Shown here piece by piece: positions 8,348-16,360 of a DNA stretch of 36,749 nucleotides. Position numbers and translations under genes: made by a program. The stretch is from a virus: positions 1 to 36,749 of IMG/VR virus record IMGVR_UViG_3300030616_000012; one strand, written 5' to 3'. The notes under the pieces were generated by a model. It saw nothing but the letters and a program-made list of their open reading frames with translations, was not told where the DNA came from and searched no databases. Numbering within the stretch: the first letter of the stretch is position 1; the number at the start of each line of letters is the position of its first letter.

Positions 8348-9034
8348 ATGAAAAAAACAATATTATATGGTATTTTACTATTATTAATCGGTATATCCCC
8401 TGTTTATGCCGGTTATGCGTGGGGCGAAATACCAGATGTTGATGCAGTGACATCCGACTCAATAGCGGTATTGAATGCGGGCATTACTGCCGATGACGGT
8501 ATTGTCGAGATTATCCCTGACGGTACTGACTGGACAGCAGGATTCGGTCCGAGCAGCACAACCTTCCGCACGGTTGTTTTATCATCCCAGGTATGCGGAA
8601 CGCTTATAACATCATACGGGTACAATTCAAGCAGCGCAACGGAAATCACGGCAGTCGGCCAGGCTGAAAGCATTAAAAGCACAACGGTTGCACCGACGAC
8701 GATGTGTTCCCATTTTGATTCCCCTGGCAATGGGAAATTACGATATACCGGCAAGCACGGGATGTTTATTGATATATCTGCTAATAATTCATTGAATCTT
8801 ATATCAGGATCGGCGGCTGTTGCCGAAACAAGGCTATATAAAAATGACACATGGATTGATGGCATAAGGAATTATGGGTATATTTATAATTCCGGTGACT
8901 GGTCGTCAATACCATTATTCGGCACGATATGGATGGAACCGAATGATTATGTTTCGGTATGGGTTATAAATAGGTCAAATACCGATAATATAGGCACAAT
9001 GGCTGGGCAGATAAAGGCTTCAGCGCCGAAATAA
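8348..9034 (+). CDS. Signal-peptide protein, beta-rich (228 aa)
   Basis: The signal peptide is MKKTILYGILLLLIGISPVYA, with cleavage before GYAWGE (~21). The mature part has many short strands with Gly/Ser/Thr turns and ends with a WMEPNDYVSVWVINRS pattern that recalls jelly-roll decoration or fibre-head proteins. An AAAGGAAGG ribosome site precedes ATG 8348. It is tightly coupled to the next, similarly built gene; the two may be distant paralogues (both start with a signal peptide ending YAG and close with a strand-rich segment). No enzyme motif seen. Confidence 0.72.
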   Translation: MKKTILYGILLLLIGISPVYAGYAWGEIPDVDAVTSDSIAVLNAGITADDGIVEIIPDGTDWTAGFGPSSTTFRTVVLSSQVCGTLITSYGYNSSSATEITAVGQAESIKSTTVAPTTMCSHFDSPGNGKLRYTGKHGMFIDISANNSLNLISGSAAVAETRLYKNDTWIDGIRNYGYIYNSGDWSSIPLFGTIWMEPNDYVSVWVINRSNTDNIGTMAGQIKASAPK

Positions 9035-9042
9035 GGAGCATT

Positions 9043-9690
9043 ATGAAAAGAATAATATTATCAATTTGTATTCTGTTGTTGTTGGGCGGTTGGATTTATG
9101 CCGGATTCGGGACCGGCGATCCTGCCAATGTCAAAGCAACAATAACCGATCCTGACGGGTATATTGCCGAGATTGACAATTTAACGCAGTCAATGCGGAC
9201 TGTCGGTATTATCCACGCGGAAGTCCATGACGGGCACATGTATAATTCAAGCCATTTATGGACATCACTTGCCGACGGCGCGACAGCGACAATGCTATTA
9301 TATGTCACAACGACAACAATGCATGCTGTCTTTGCTATTGCCTGCGGCGGCGATGCTTATATATATTTATATGAAGGCGCGAATTATCACAGCAGCGGCA
9401 CGGCAATCACTCCTATTAATCTGAACCGCACAACAAGGGCCGGCACTTCAATTGAAAAAACATATCACAGCCCGCAGGGTGTCTATGGCGGCACGCTGCT
9501 ATTCAATGGGTTTATTGCAGGCGGCTCCGGTTCAGGCCCACAAAGCACGGCATCGGGTGGCAATGTCCGCATGGATGTGGAATGGATATTCAAGCAAAAT
9601 GAAGATTATATCCTTGCTGTCCAAAATGTTTCCGGTGACGCGCACCCGTTCTCAATAGATATAGAATTTTACGAGGAAGAAAACTACTAA
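9043..9690 (+). CDS. Signal-peptide protein resembling phage capsid-decoration family (215 aa)
   Basis: The signal peptide (MKRIILSICILLLLGGWIYA) is followed by a mature region whose pattern I recognise from phage virion proteins encoded near the capsid: HAEVHDGHMYNSSHLW, then YLYEGANYHSSGTAITPINL, NRTTRAG, RMDVEWIFKQNEDYILAVQN and a final FYEEENY. Such proteins normally lack a signal peptide. It starts 8 bases after the previous gene with an AAGGAG site. It is likely a decoration or fibre-like beta protein that has gained an export signal (inference). Family membership is from memory of the pattern, not from a search. Confidence 0.7.
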   Translation: MKRIILSICILLLLGGWIYAGFGTGDPANVKATITDPDGYIAEIDNLTQSMRTVGIIHAEVHDGHMYNSSHLWTSLADGATATMLLYVTTTTMHAVFAIACGGDAYIYLYEGANYHSSGTAITPINLNRTTRAGTSIEKTYHSPQGVYGGTLLFNGFIAGGSGSGPQSTASGGNVRMDVEWIFKQNEDYILAVQNVSGDAHPFSIDIEFYEEENY

Positions 9691-9692
9691 TA

Positions 9693-9929
9693 ATGTCTAT
9701 TCAATTAATGATTAGTGCCGGCTTTTTGTTGTCAGCAATAGGATTGATTTTTGGAACTGGCGGTTTTTATTTTCTTACCCGATATCAGTTGCGGGAACTT
9801 GAAAAAGATATTGCCGATATAAAGAATAATCATTTGCATACGATACAGGCAGATATGAGAACGATGAAACTTGAACAGGAAGCCCAGGGCAAGGACATCG
9901 CATCCCTGAAGGCAAAGGCAGATTTATGA
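9693..9929 (+). CDS. Membrane-anchored coiled-coil protein (78 aa)
   Basis: An N-terminal hydrophobic segment (SAGFLLSAIGLIFGTGGFYFL, ~8-28) is followed by a heptad-rich helix (LRELEKDIADIKNNHLHTIQ through the C-terminus). This topology resembles XhlA/hemolysin-like or spanin-like phage membrane proteins. However, it lies between head and connector genes rather than in the lysis cluster. It overlaps the connector start by 4 bases. Role unknown. Confidence 0.6.
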   Translation: MSIQLMISAGFLLSAIGLIFGTGGFYFLTRYQLRELEKDIADIKNNHLHTIQADMRTMKLEQEAQGKDIASLKAKADL

Positions 9930-10831
9930 CACTTAAAGCAAACGCATTAATCACCCAGGATGAATTGATTGACAGCATGGACTTGAACCGCGATGAAATA
10001 CGGAAGGCGTGTTTCCGCATATATAACGGTTCAGGTGATGCCACGGCCGCAACCATTACAGTGTCGGCAAATACATTGACGTTAGTTGTTACCGGCGGCG
10101 TGAATGCCCATAATACAGCCTTTGACCTGACCGATGCCGCATACGATACCATTGGCGAGTTATTGACGGCAATTGAGGCCCTGGCGAAAGGCTGGGTTGT
10201 AAATAGGAAATGCAGCGCCGCTTTCACATCCGCTGACCTTTACAATATACCGGCGACAAGCGTGTTGACATCGCAAGAGGAATTGACACTTGAAGGATTT
10301 AACGGGTTGATTCTCGATAATCTCATTAATGCCGCATCGGAATTCGCTGAACAGTTTACAAGGCGAACCCTGGTATCAACAGCGCACACGGAATATCCTG
10401 ACGGTGGGGAAGCGAAATATATGAAGTTGAAGAATTTCCCTATTATAAGCATTACCAGCCTGCATTCCTGGGATCCGGTAATGCAGGCGACAATCCAGGC
10501 ATGGACAGAACATACTGACTATGAAGCCGAGTATTCAAGCGGGATGCTATACTCCGCGGGCGGGTGGAAGTCAAATAGGAATGATGTCAAGGGCTGGAAG
10601 ATAGTCTATACTGCCGGATATGCTGCCGCAAGCATGCCAGAGGACCTGAAGGAAGGCGTGAAACAGTTATGCAAATATCTATATACTATCAGGCAGAAAC
10701 AGGGCTATTCTTCAACAAGCAATGGCGTACTGACTACTAACTACAAGAAAGCTGAATATAAAGTCATGGGCATATATCTGCCGCTTGACCTGGTTGCATT
10801 CCTTATACCTTACCGCAAGAGGGACTTTTAA
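9926..10831 (+). CDS. Head-tail connector (adaptor) protein with N-terminal beta insert (301 aa)
   Basis: The C-terminal ~190 aa match gp6/gp15-type head-tail connectors that dock on the portal: an initial helix LDNLINAASEFAEQFTRRTL, strand MKLKNFPIISITSL, an RNDVKGWKIVYTAGY loop, then helices PEDLKEGVKQLCKYLYTIRQ. The first ~110 residues add a separate Thr/Val-rich beta domain (ATITVSANTLTLVV to KGWVVNRKCSA) placed inside the usual N-terminal part. The protein is therefore about 100 aa longer than typical. Start ATG 9926 overlaps the previous stop. Confidence 0.75.
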   Translation: MTLKANALITQDELIDSMDLNRDEIRKACFRIYNGSGDATAATITVSANTLTLVVTGGVNAHNTAFDLTDAAYDTIGELLTAIEALAKGWVVNRKCSAAFTSADLYNIPATSVLTSQEELTLEGFNGLILDNLINAASEFAEQFTRRTLVSTAHTEYPDGGEAKYMKLKNFPIISITSLHSWDPVMQATIQAWTEHTDYEAEYSSGMLYSAGGWKSNRNDVKGWKIVYTAGYAAASMPEDLKEGVKQLCKYLYTIRQKQGYSSTSNGVLTTNYKKAEYKVMGIYLPLDLVAFLIPYRKRDF

Positions 10832-10832
10832 T

Positions 10833-11312
10833 ATGGCTGGCAAACTTGAAATAACAATCAAAGGAAACAAGGATTTATTGAAATATTTGAATACGCTTGG
10901 CAAGAAGAATCCGGCGAAAGCAAAGGAAGTATTGACAAAAGCCTGCATTCTTGTCGAAAGTGAAGCGAAGAAAAATGTATTGAAAGAGGGGCTAAAAGAT
11001 ACCGGCAAGCTTCAGACACATATCACGCATGCCGTAATTCATTCAGGAAATGCGTTATTCGGGGTTGTGGGAACCAATACTGATTATGCCGCAATATGGG
11101 AAAAAGGCCCGAAATCAGGGCTTACCAAGCGCGTTCTGGCCCCTGTTGGCGAGAAGTGGGCAAGGCGGCACGGGTTCCCGCCTGGAACCAAATTTCTATG
11201 GGTTACGCTGCGGAAGCGCCCGTTCCTTGATCCCGCACTTCGGGATAATCAAGGAAGGATTACAAGGCTGGTCGCAAATGAATACAGCAAATTTATAAAA
11301 ACAGGGAAATAA
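10833..11312 (+). CDS. HK97 gp10-like tail completion protein (159 aa)
   Basis: The N-terminal MAGKLEITIKGNKDLLKYLN, a central helix, the THITHAVIHSG strand, then GTNTDYAAIWEKG and a final RPFLDPALRDNQ are hallmarks of the HK97 gp10 family, which works at the head-tail joint. ATG 10833 starts 1 base after the connector stop; the 16 in-frame codons further upstream overlap the connector and are unlikely. The gene directly abuts the next one, consistent with one neck operon. Confidence 0.82.
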   Translation: MAGKLEITIKGNKDLLKYLNTLGKKNPAKAKEVLTKACILVESEAKKNVLKEGLKDTGKLQTHITHAVIHSGNALFGVVGTNTDYAAIWEKGPKSGLTKRVLAPVGEKWARRHGFPPGTKFLWVTLRKRPFLDPALRDNQGRITRLVANEYSKFIKTGK

Positions 11313-11807
11313 ATGCCATTAGCCGATCCGAAAGTATATTATAGAACAGTCAGGGATGCAATTTTAACGGTACTGCGCGATAACGTGGCAACGCTGAATA
11401 CCGGCTTGACCAGGGGCAAGATAACCAACACGGGGCGGCAGATAAGGGCCGGTCATCCAGGTGTAATCCCCGTCAATACCGAACAATACCCGACAATCAT
11501 GGTAAAATTGACCAAAAAAATAGAAGAATTTGAACAGCTTGGGCATGCCGGAAGAAAACGCCCATTCTTATTGTTTACCATTTACGGGCTTGTCATTAAT
11601 CCTGTCCTTGACATGGGTGCAGAGAACGACATTATGCAGCTATGCAGCAATGCTGAAGGGCTTTTCAGGAACAATATTACAGTCGATGCGACGACGGTAT
11701 ATACCGATGTCCGCGATGCGGATTTCAATGTCAGCGAACGCTTTGAAAATAACAACTATCTTGACGTATTTTCTTTTGAATTATACGCCAGAGTAGAGGT
11801 AAAGTAA
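11313..11807 (+). CDS. Probable tail terminator protein (164 aa)
   Basis: It starts immediately after the gp10-like gene. Helix YYRTVRDAILTVLRDN, strand PTIMVKLTKKIEEFE and a later DVFSFELYARVEV strand give the mixed alpha/beta order of minor tail or tail terminator proteins (lambda gpU-like position). Length and position, after gp10 and before the tail tube, fit a protein capping the tail tube. Sequence alone is not decisive; a minor neck protein is the alternative. Confidence 0.55.
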   Translation: MPLADPKVYYRTVRDAILTVLRDNVATLNTGLTRGKITNTGRQIRAGHPGVIPVNTEQYPTIMVKLTKKIEEFEQLGHAGRKRPFLLFTIYGLVINPVLDMGAENDIMQLCSNAEGLFRNNITVDATTVYTDVRDADFNVSERFENNNYLDVFSFELYARVEVK

Positions 11808-12059
11808 ATGAAAATAGAATATCTTGGTCCGAGTGAATCAACGGTCATTCATTATGGCAGCGTATTTTGTAAACTCCGGCAGCGGGATTCGGTTGAAGTA
11901 CCTGAAAAAATAGGGAATTATTATATATCCACAGGCAATTTCGCTGAAGTGAAACAGCCAATTGCTGATAGAATCGAACCGGAAGAAGAATCTGAAAAAC
12001 AGGATGAAGTTAAACCTGAAAAAAAACGGAAGAAAAAATCAAGGACAAGGGGGAAGTAA
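11808..12059 (+). CDS. Small protein with charged C-terminal tail (83 aa)
   Basis: Residues 1-45 form a compact beta-like region (MKIEYLGPSESTVIHYGSVF). The last 30 residues are almost all charged, first acidic (EPEEESEKQDE) then basic (KKRKKKSRTRGK). It directly precedes the tail tube gene with an AGGGGGAAG site at its end. It could be a small tail-assembly factor. No family assigned. Confidence 0.6.
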   Translation: MKIEYLGPSESTVIHYGSVFCKLRQRDSVEVPEKIGNYYISTGNFAEVKQPIADRIEPEEESEKQDEVKPEKKRKKKSRTRGK

Positions 12060-12062
12060 ATC

Positions 12063-13724
12063 ATGGCACCAGGACTTGGATTCAAGGGCGGTATTTTGGG
12101 GATTGGCGAAGAGGTTGTTTACGGGACAGCGGTTGCAAGGGACAGATTTATTGAAATGAATTCTGACGGGCTTGATACTGCGGAAGGCCGAATCCATAGT
12201 GCAGCGATTCCTGATATTGCAGCCGACAGCGACGAGGTTGCCCAGGGGGCTGTCGATCCCGCCGGTTCAATAGAATTTGAAATGCGATACGAGGGGATGG
12301 AACGCCTTCTGAAGCACGCAATGGGTTCCGTCGATACCGTTGAGGTTGCAAGTTTCGTTGTCGGCGCAACAAACAAATTCCTTGATATTAAAGAGGATGG
12401 CGGCGGGGACCTGAATGCAACGCTGACCGAAGCGACATATAAAATGGGCGAACGCGGGCACTATGAAATCGATGCGACGAATAACAAAATCAATTTCAAG
12501 GAAGATGGCGGGGCTGAATTGACGGCAACGCTGGCGGCGGCAGAATACGCAACGGCTGCCCTGCTTGCTGCACAGATTAAGACACAACTGGAAGCGGCCG
12601 GTGCTGGCACTTATACGGTGGCGTATTCAGCGACAACGAATAAATTTTCAATCACAGCGACAGCAGGCGTGACAACGTTCCAAATCTTATGGAAAACCGG
12701 AACAAACGGTGCAGACGGCACTGACACGCATCCTGGCGCGCTTCTGGGCTTCCTTGACACAAAGGATGGCATTGATGATACGTCAACTACAAGCGATTAC
12801 AGCACATTCGATCCCGATGGAACACTATGCGCAGAGATTAAAACACAACTTGAAGCAGCTGGTGCGGGAACCTATACAGTAACGTTCAGCAACACAACGA
12901 AGAAGATTACCATTGCGGTTGCAGGCGTGATAGCCGCCACGCAGTTTCTTTGGAAAACAGGCACACATGGTTCAGATGGTACAGATACCAGCGCAGTGAC
13001 ATTGCTTGGATTTACTGCCGGCGCAGACGGTGCAAGCGTTGCTTCAGTTACCGCTGACAGCGCGGTTGTGACGGTATTCGACAGCACGTTCAAGCTGGCT
13101 GACGAATTGCCGACAGGATTGACACTTGAAGTCGACAGGGATTTGAGAGGATTTACAACCGAAGGCTGCAAGATAGGCAACATATCATTTGCACAGGATT
13201 CAGCCGGCTTTTTAATCGGAACCATTGAAGTGATAGGCGAAGATACCAATGCAACAGCGGTCACTGCTTCAACATTGCCGACAAAGCCGCTTGTTGATTT
13301 CGCTGATTTTAGTTTCACCTATAATGGCGCGATAATCCTGACAAGCTTTGATTTTACCTTGAATAACAACCTGAAGGGTGACCGCAGGTTCATTGGTTCC
13401 AGGTTAAGATATGAACCCAAGCGGGCCGGAAAACGTGATGTCACGGGATCATTCGCGGCTGAATATGAGAATGAGGACCAGTATGATGATTACAGGGCCA
13501 TGACTTCCAGGGCGATTGTCGGGACAGCAACGGGTGCGGTAATCAAGGCAGCAATCACATACACTCTAACAATCACATTCCCTGTCTGCAAGCTGACCAA
13601 GGGAGTGCCATTGATGTCTGATGAAAGCGTTATAATGTATGAACACGAATTCAAGGCATATTCGACAGACAGCTCAACACGCGAACTGACCATCGTTATT
13701 AGAAATACACTATCTCGCGTATAA
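12063..13724 (+). CDS. Major tail tube protein with tandem internal repeats (553 aa)
   Basis: The N-terminus (FKGGILGIGEEVVYGTAVAR) and C-terminal half (FDFTLNNNLKGDRRFIGSRL, then DVTGSFAAEYENEDQYDDY and a last MYEHEFKAYSTD) match phage tail tube proteins, which stack in hexameric rings. The usual length is about 300 aa. The excess lies in the middle, where a beta module repeats: KEDGGGDLNATL at ~117 and KEDGGAELTATL at ~150; AQIKTQLEAAGAGTYTV at ~171 and AEIKTQLEAAGAGTYTV at ~257; then LWKTGTNGADGTD and LWKTGTHGSDGTD. DNA identity between copies is still clear, implying fairly recent duplication. Such modules may decorate the outside of the tail. Confidence 0.82.
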   Translation: MAPGLGFKGGILGIGEEVVYGTAVARDRFIEMNSDGLDTAEGRIHSAAIPDIAADSDEVAQGAVDPAGSIEFEMRYEGMERLLKHAMGSVDTVEVASFVVGATNKFLDIKEDGGGDLNATLTEATYKMGERGHYEIDATNNKINFKEDGGAELTATLAAAEYATAALLAAQIKTQLEAAGAGTYTVAYSATTNKFSITATAGVTTFQILWKTGTNGADGTDTHPGALLGFLDTKDGIDDTSTTSDYSTFDPDGTLCAEIKTQLEAAGAGTYTVTFSNTTKKITIAVAGVIAATQFLWKTGTHGSDGTDTSAVTLLGFTAGADGASVASVTADSAVVTVFDSTFKLADELPTGLTLEVDRDLRGFTTEGCKIGNISFAQDSAGFLIGTIEVIGEDTNATAVTASTLPTKPLVDFADFSFTYNGAIILTSFDFTLNNNLKGDRRFIGSRLRYEPKRAGKRDVTGSFAAEYENEDQYDDYRAMTSRAIVGTATGAVIKAAITYTLTITFPVCKLTKGVPLMSDESVIMYEHEFKAYSTDSSTRELTIVIRNTLSRV

Positions 13725-13737
13725 TGGGGGTGATGAC

Positions 13738-13962
13738 CTGAAAATTCTGATTGACACAGATGGGCATGCTGATAACACAAAAATTCGCATCAATGATGAA
13801 GAAATAAAATTGCAGGAATTCAGTATCACAATTCAGGCTGGGCGTAAAATAAAGAGCAACTTCGTCATGGATATTAATGGGAAAGTATTCCCGATATCAT
13901 TCTTCGGCGATGATTTTAAATTTTACGACCAGCACAACAAAAGGATGGAAAATTCAAAATGA
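13738..13962 (+). CDS. Small conserved tail-region protein, probable CTG start (74 aa)
   Basis: The open frame between tail tube and chaperone reads KILIDTDGHADNTKIRINDE and ends FYDQHNKRMENSK, overlapping the next gene by 4 bases (ATGA). No ATG, GTG or TTG occurs in frame upstream. A strong GGGGGTG ribosome site (13726-13732) lies 5 bases before CTG 13738, so CTG is the best start. The N-terminal pattern (KIxIDGxGHxxNT-like) is familiar from small proteins next to tail tube genes. It is probably involved in tail assembly. Confidence 0.6.
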   Translation: MKILIDTDGHADNTKIRINDEEIKLQEFSITIQAGRKIKSNFVMDINGKVFPISFFGDDFKFYDQHNKRMENSK

Positions 13963-14396
13963 CCGAGAACAAAACGCCAACCGCAGTTGAAGAATACCTG
14001 AAGAAAACAAAGGACACAAAAACAGTTACAACGCAGTCTGGATCGGTGTTTGTCCTGCGTAAAATAACCGGCAGGGATTTTATACGCAAGGGCGGCCTGA
14101 TGCTGACTTCCCTGAATGAAGTCATTAAAAGCAAGACAGACGATAAAAAGAAGGCATTGCAGATTCTGTCTGAAGAAGATCGCAAGAAACAGCTTGATTT
14201 GTATGACCGGCTATTGGTTGAAGCAGTCATTGAACCGAAAATAACGTCAACCGGTGAGCCTGGCGCAATCCCTGTTGATAAGTTATTCGACACAGACTAT
14301 TATGATTTGCTGAAGGTTCTGTTTGAATATTCGCTTCCAGGGGGTGAAGCGGATTTAAAATCCTTTCGTGAAGAGCAGGAACCCAGCACTTCTTGA
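13959..14396 (+). CDS. Tail assembly chaperone, upstream (gpG-like) frame (145 aa)
   Basis: The position between tail tube and tape measure, an acidic helical sequence and a VFVLRKITGRDFIRKG motif fit a tail assembly chaperone that coats the tape measure before tube polymerisation. It ends EEQEPSTS, and an overlapping downstream frame follows, the usual G/GT layout. A TTTAAAA heptamer at 14354-14360 is in the correct phase for -1 slippage, but the -1 frame stops four codons later. Any productive fusion here must be +1 or -2. Confidence 0.65.
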   Translation: MTENKTPTAVEEYLKKTKDTKTVTTQSGSVFVLRKITGRDFIRKGGLMLTSLNEVIKSKTDDKKKALQILSEEDRKKQLDLYDRLLVEAVIEPKITSTGEPGAIPVDKLFDTDYYDLLKVLFEYSLPGGEADLKSFREEQEPSTS

Positions 14397-14553
14397 TTAT
14401 ATTGCGAGCAGATACAAGGTATTGCCGCATGTATTATTGGATATAGACATGAAGGATTTACAGATTGACCTGATATGCGCGGAAACGGGCAACATGATTG
14501 AAGCACAGGACATAAAAGCAGCGCAAAGGAAGGCTAAACGTGGCCGCAGATAG
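14368..14553 (+). CDS. Tail assembly chaperone, downstream (gpT-like) frame (61 aa)
   Basis: The frame is +1 relative to the upstream chaperone and overlaps it by 29 bases. It reads NPALLDYIASRYKVLPHVLL then DLQIDLICAETGNM and ends basic (KAKRGRR). The only early start is GTG 14368, which has no ribosome site at normal distance (nearest GGGGGTGAAG lies ~18 bases upstream). Expression by +1 or -2 frameshifting is therefore plausible, with CCC-A at about 14380 or TCT-TGA at the stop as candidate sites. It ends 14 bases inside the tape measure gene. Confidence 0.55.
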   Translation: MKSRNPALLDYIASRYKVLPHVLLDIDMKDLQIDLICAETGNMIEAQDIKAAQRKAKRGRR

Positions 14554-16066
14554 AAAATTTGACTTGCAGATTGTGCTGGGGATGGTTGACAAGGCCTCTT
14601 CAAAATTTGCGAATATTCAAAAGCAAATTAATAAAGTCGGCCTTGCTGCAACGGCAGTCGCAACGGCAACAGTTGCCGGCGCATTAGCGGCCGCTAATGC
14701 CGCAGGAAAACAAGAGCAACAGGAATTATCGCTTGCCCAGGCCATGCGTACAGCCGGAACATTTACTGAAGCCGCATTCCAACATAATCTTGAATATGCC
14801 AGCTCATTGCAGCGGATAACAACCTTTGGCGATGAAACAATCCTGTCGGTCCAGCGATTACTGACTAACTATGGCGCACAGGGTGATCAGCTGGATGCCC
14901 TGACCAAATCAACCCTTGATTTTGCCACGGCAACCGGCATGCAACTTGAAGCAGCTGCCGCACTTGTCGGCAAGACAATCGGAAGTACAACCAACGCATT
15001 GACCAGATACGGGATAACAGTTGAAGGTGCGGTTGGATCCACGGAACGCATGGATGCTGCTGTTGAAGGTATAACAAAATTATTCGGTGGCGCCGCGGAA
15101 GCCAATGCGCAAACATACGCCGGAAGGGTGCAGCAATTACAGAATCGCTGGGGTGATTTTATTGAAACGATTGGATTTAAAGTCATTCCGTATATTGAAG
15201 CATTAATCAACGCCATCAATACGAATGTTTTGCCCTCACTTGAAGATTGGATGAATGCGACAGATGATACGCAGGAATCAGCAGTAAAATTTGGTGAGAT
15301 TTTAGCCCGCATAATAGATTATGCAAGGCTCGCAGTAGAAGCATTTGATTTCCTTGCCGACGGACTTGCTGGATTGGGGCTGGCATTGGTTGGACAATTC
15401 GGCGCTGCAAAAGAAGCGTTTTCAAGCATGCAAACAAAATTCGTCGAATTCGGTGAAACGGTCGGGAAAGTTCAGGCCCTTGAACTGCAACGCACAATAA
15501 AAACTGAAGCAGTCAAGAAGGAATTGCGGCTTGCGAATTTAAACGAATTGCTTAATGTAACAAAAACCACAACCAAGAAAATCGGGGACTTACATAAAAA
15601 CATTGAAGCTGGGACTGCCGGTGTATTCAATGAGGTATTGGCAGGCTCAAAGAAAATTGAAGAAACCGTTCCGGCTGTTTTTGAAAGTGTAAAGCAATCA
15701 ATTATAAAATCGTTTTCAGATATACTTGCAAGCAAAGCAGTCACGGGTGTTTTAAGCCTGTTCACTGGTGGCATAGGCGGGGCCGTTGTTGGCGGTATAG
15801 GCAGTATTCTTGGCTTTGGAGTGGGCACAAAGGGGTTCACAGGCGGGGCTGCCATGGTTGGCGAGGAAGGGCGTGAATTGGCTATGCTGCCCCGCGGGAC
15901 CAACGTGATCCCACATGCCAGGACTGAACGGATTCTTGCCGCGGCAGGGACCGGCAATATAGTTATTTCAGGCAATACCTTTGTTGGCACGGGCGGCGTG
16001 GAAGAGCTTGCAGACATCATCAGCGAGATACAGTATAACAAGGTCAGGAATCAGCGGAATATATAA
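14540..16066 (+). CDS. Tape measure protein (508 aa)
   Basis: Start GTG 14540 follows an AGGAAGG site. The N-terminus (LQIVLGMVDKASSKFANIQK) is followed by Ala-rich helices, a conserved tape-measure block (QRLLTNYGAQGDQLDALTKS then YGITVEGAVGST and RVQQLQNRWGDFIETIG), and a Gly-rich hydrophobic segment near ~405-435. It sets tail length and is ejected into the host envelope. At about 1.5 angstrom per residue, 508 aa predicts a tail of roughly 75 nm (inference). The short length and lack of sheath genes fit a siphovirus. No lytic transglycosylase or peptidase domain is visible. Confidence 0.85.
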   Translation: MAADRKFDLQIVLGMVDKASSKFANIQKQINKVGLAATAVATATVAGALAAANAAGKQEQQELSLAQAMRTAGTFTEAAFQHNLEYASSLQRITTFGDETILSVQRLLTNYGAQGDQLDALTKSTLDFATATGMQLEAAAALVGKTIGSTTNALTRYGITVEGAVGSTERMDAAVEGITKLFGGAAEANAQTYAGRVQQLQNRWGDFIETIGFKVIPYIEALINAINTNVLPSLEDWMNATDDTQESAVKFGEILARIIDYARLAVEAFDFLADGLAGLGLALVGQFGAAKEAFSSMQTKFVEFGETVGKVQALELQRTIKTEAVKKELRLANLNELLNVTKTTTKKIGDLHKNIEAGTAGVFNEVLAGSKKIEETVPAVFESVKQSIIKSFSDILASKAVTGVLSLFTGGIGGAVVGGIGSILGFGVGTKGFTGGAAMVGEEGRELAMLPRGTNVIPHARTERILAAAGTGNIVISGNTFVGTGGVEELADIISEIQYNKVRNQRNI

Positions 16067-16359
16067 TGGCATTATACTACAATCTATTTCTTACGAACAA
16101 TGAACCAGTGAAGCCGCCGAATCTGGCGTTTTGGTTAAAGCCCGATATTGGGCAGGCGTTCATGAGGGTGAATGACCGATGGACACCGGTGATCGGCGGC
16201 AATCCAATTGCATCGTTTGTTGAAGGTACATTCTATCGTGAATTATACGTTCAAGCGGCTGAACCAGTTCCGAATCTTCCTGGTGATATTTGGCTTAATA
16301 CTGATATCAACCAGGCATTTATGTTATTCGAACACTGGCAGCCATTCGCAGGGGCATGA
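16066..16359 (+). CDS. Small tail protein with two W-motif repeats (97 aa)
   Basis: It overlaps the tape measure stop by one base. The protein is two copies of a ~30-residue unit: KPPNLAFWLKPDIGQAFMRV...RWTPV and NLPGDIWLNTDINQAFMLF...HWQPF. The unit (W, D-x-x-x-A-F-M, W-x-P) recurs once more at the N-terminus of the next gene. Such short beta-hairpin units could bind saccharide or form a tail-tip interface (inference). It occupies the place where a distal tail protein would be expected. Confidence 0.65.
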   Translation: MALYYNLFLTNNEPVKPPNLAFWLKPDIGQAFMRVNDRWTPVIGGNPIASFVEGTFYRELYVQAAEPVPNLPGDIWLNTDINQAFMLFEHWQPFAGA

Positions 16360-16360
16360 C

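Noticed and set aside
14354-14360. Standard -1 programmed frameshift at TTTAAAA
   Set aside because: The -1 frame reaches a stop after three further codons, so it cannot reach the downstream chaperone frame.
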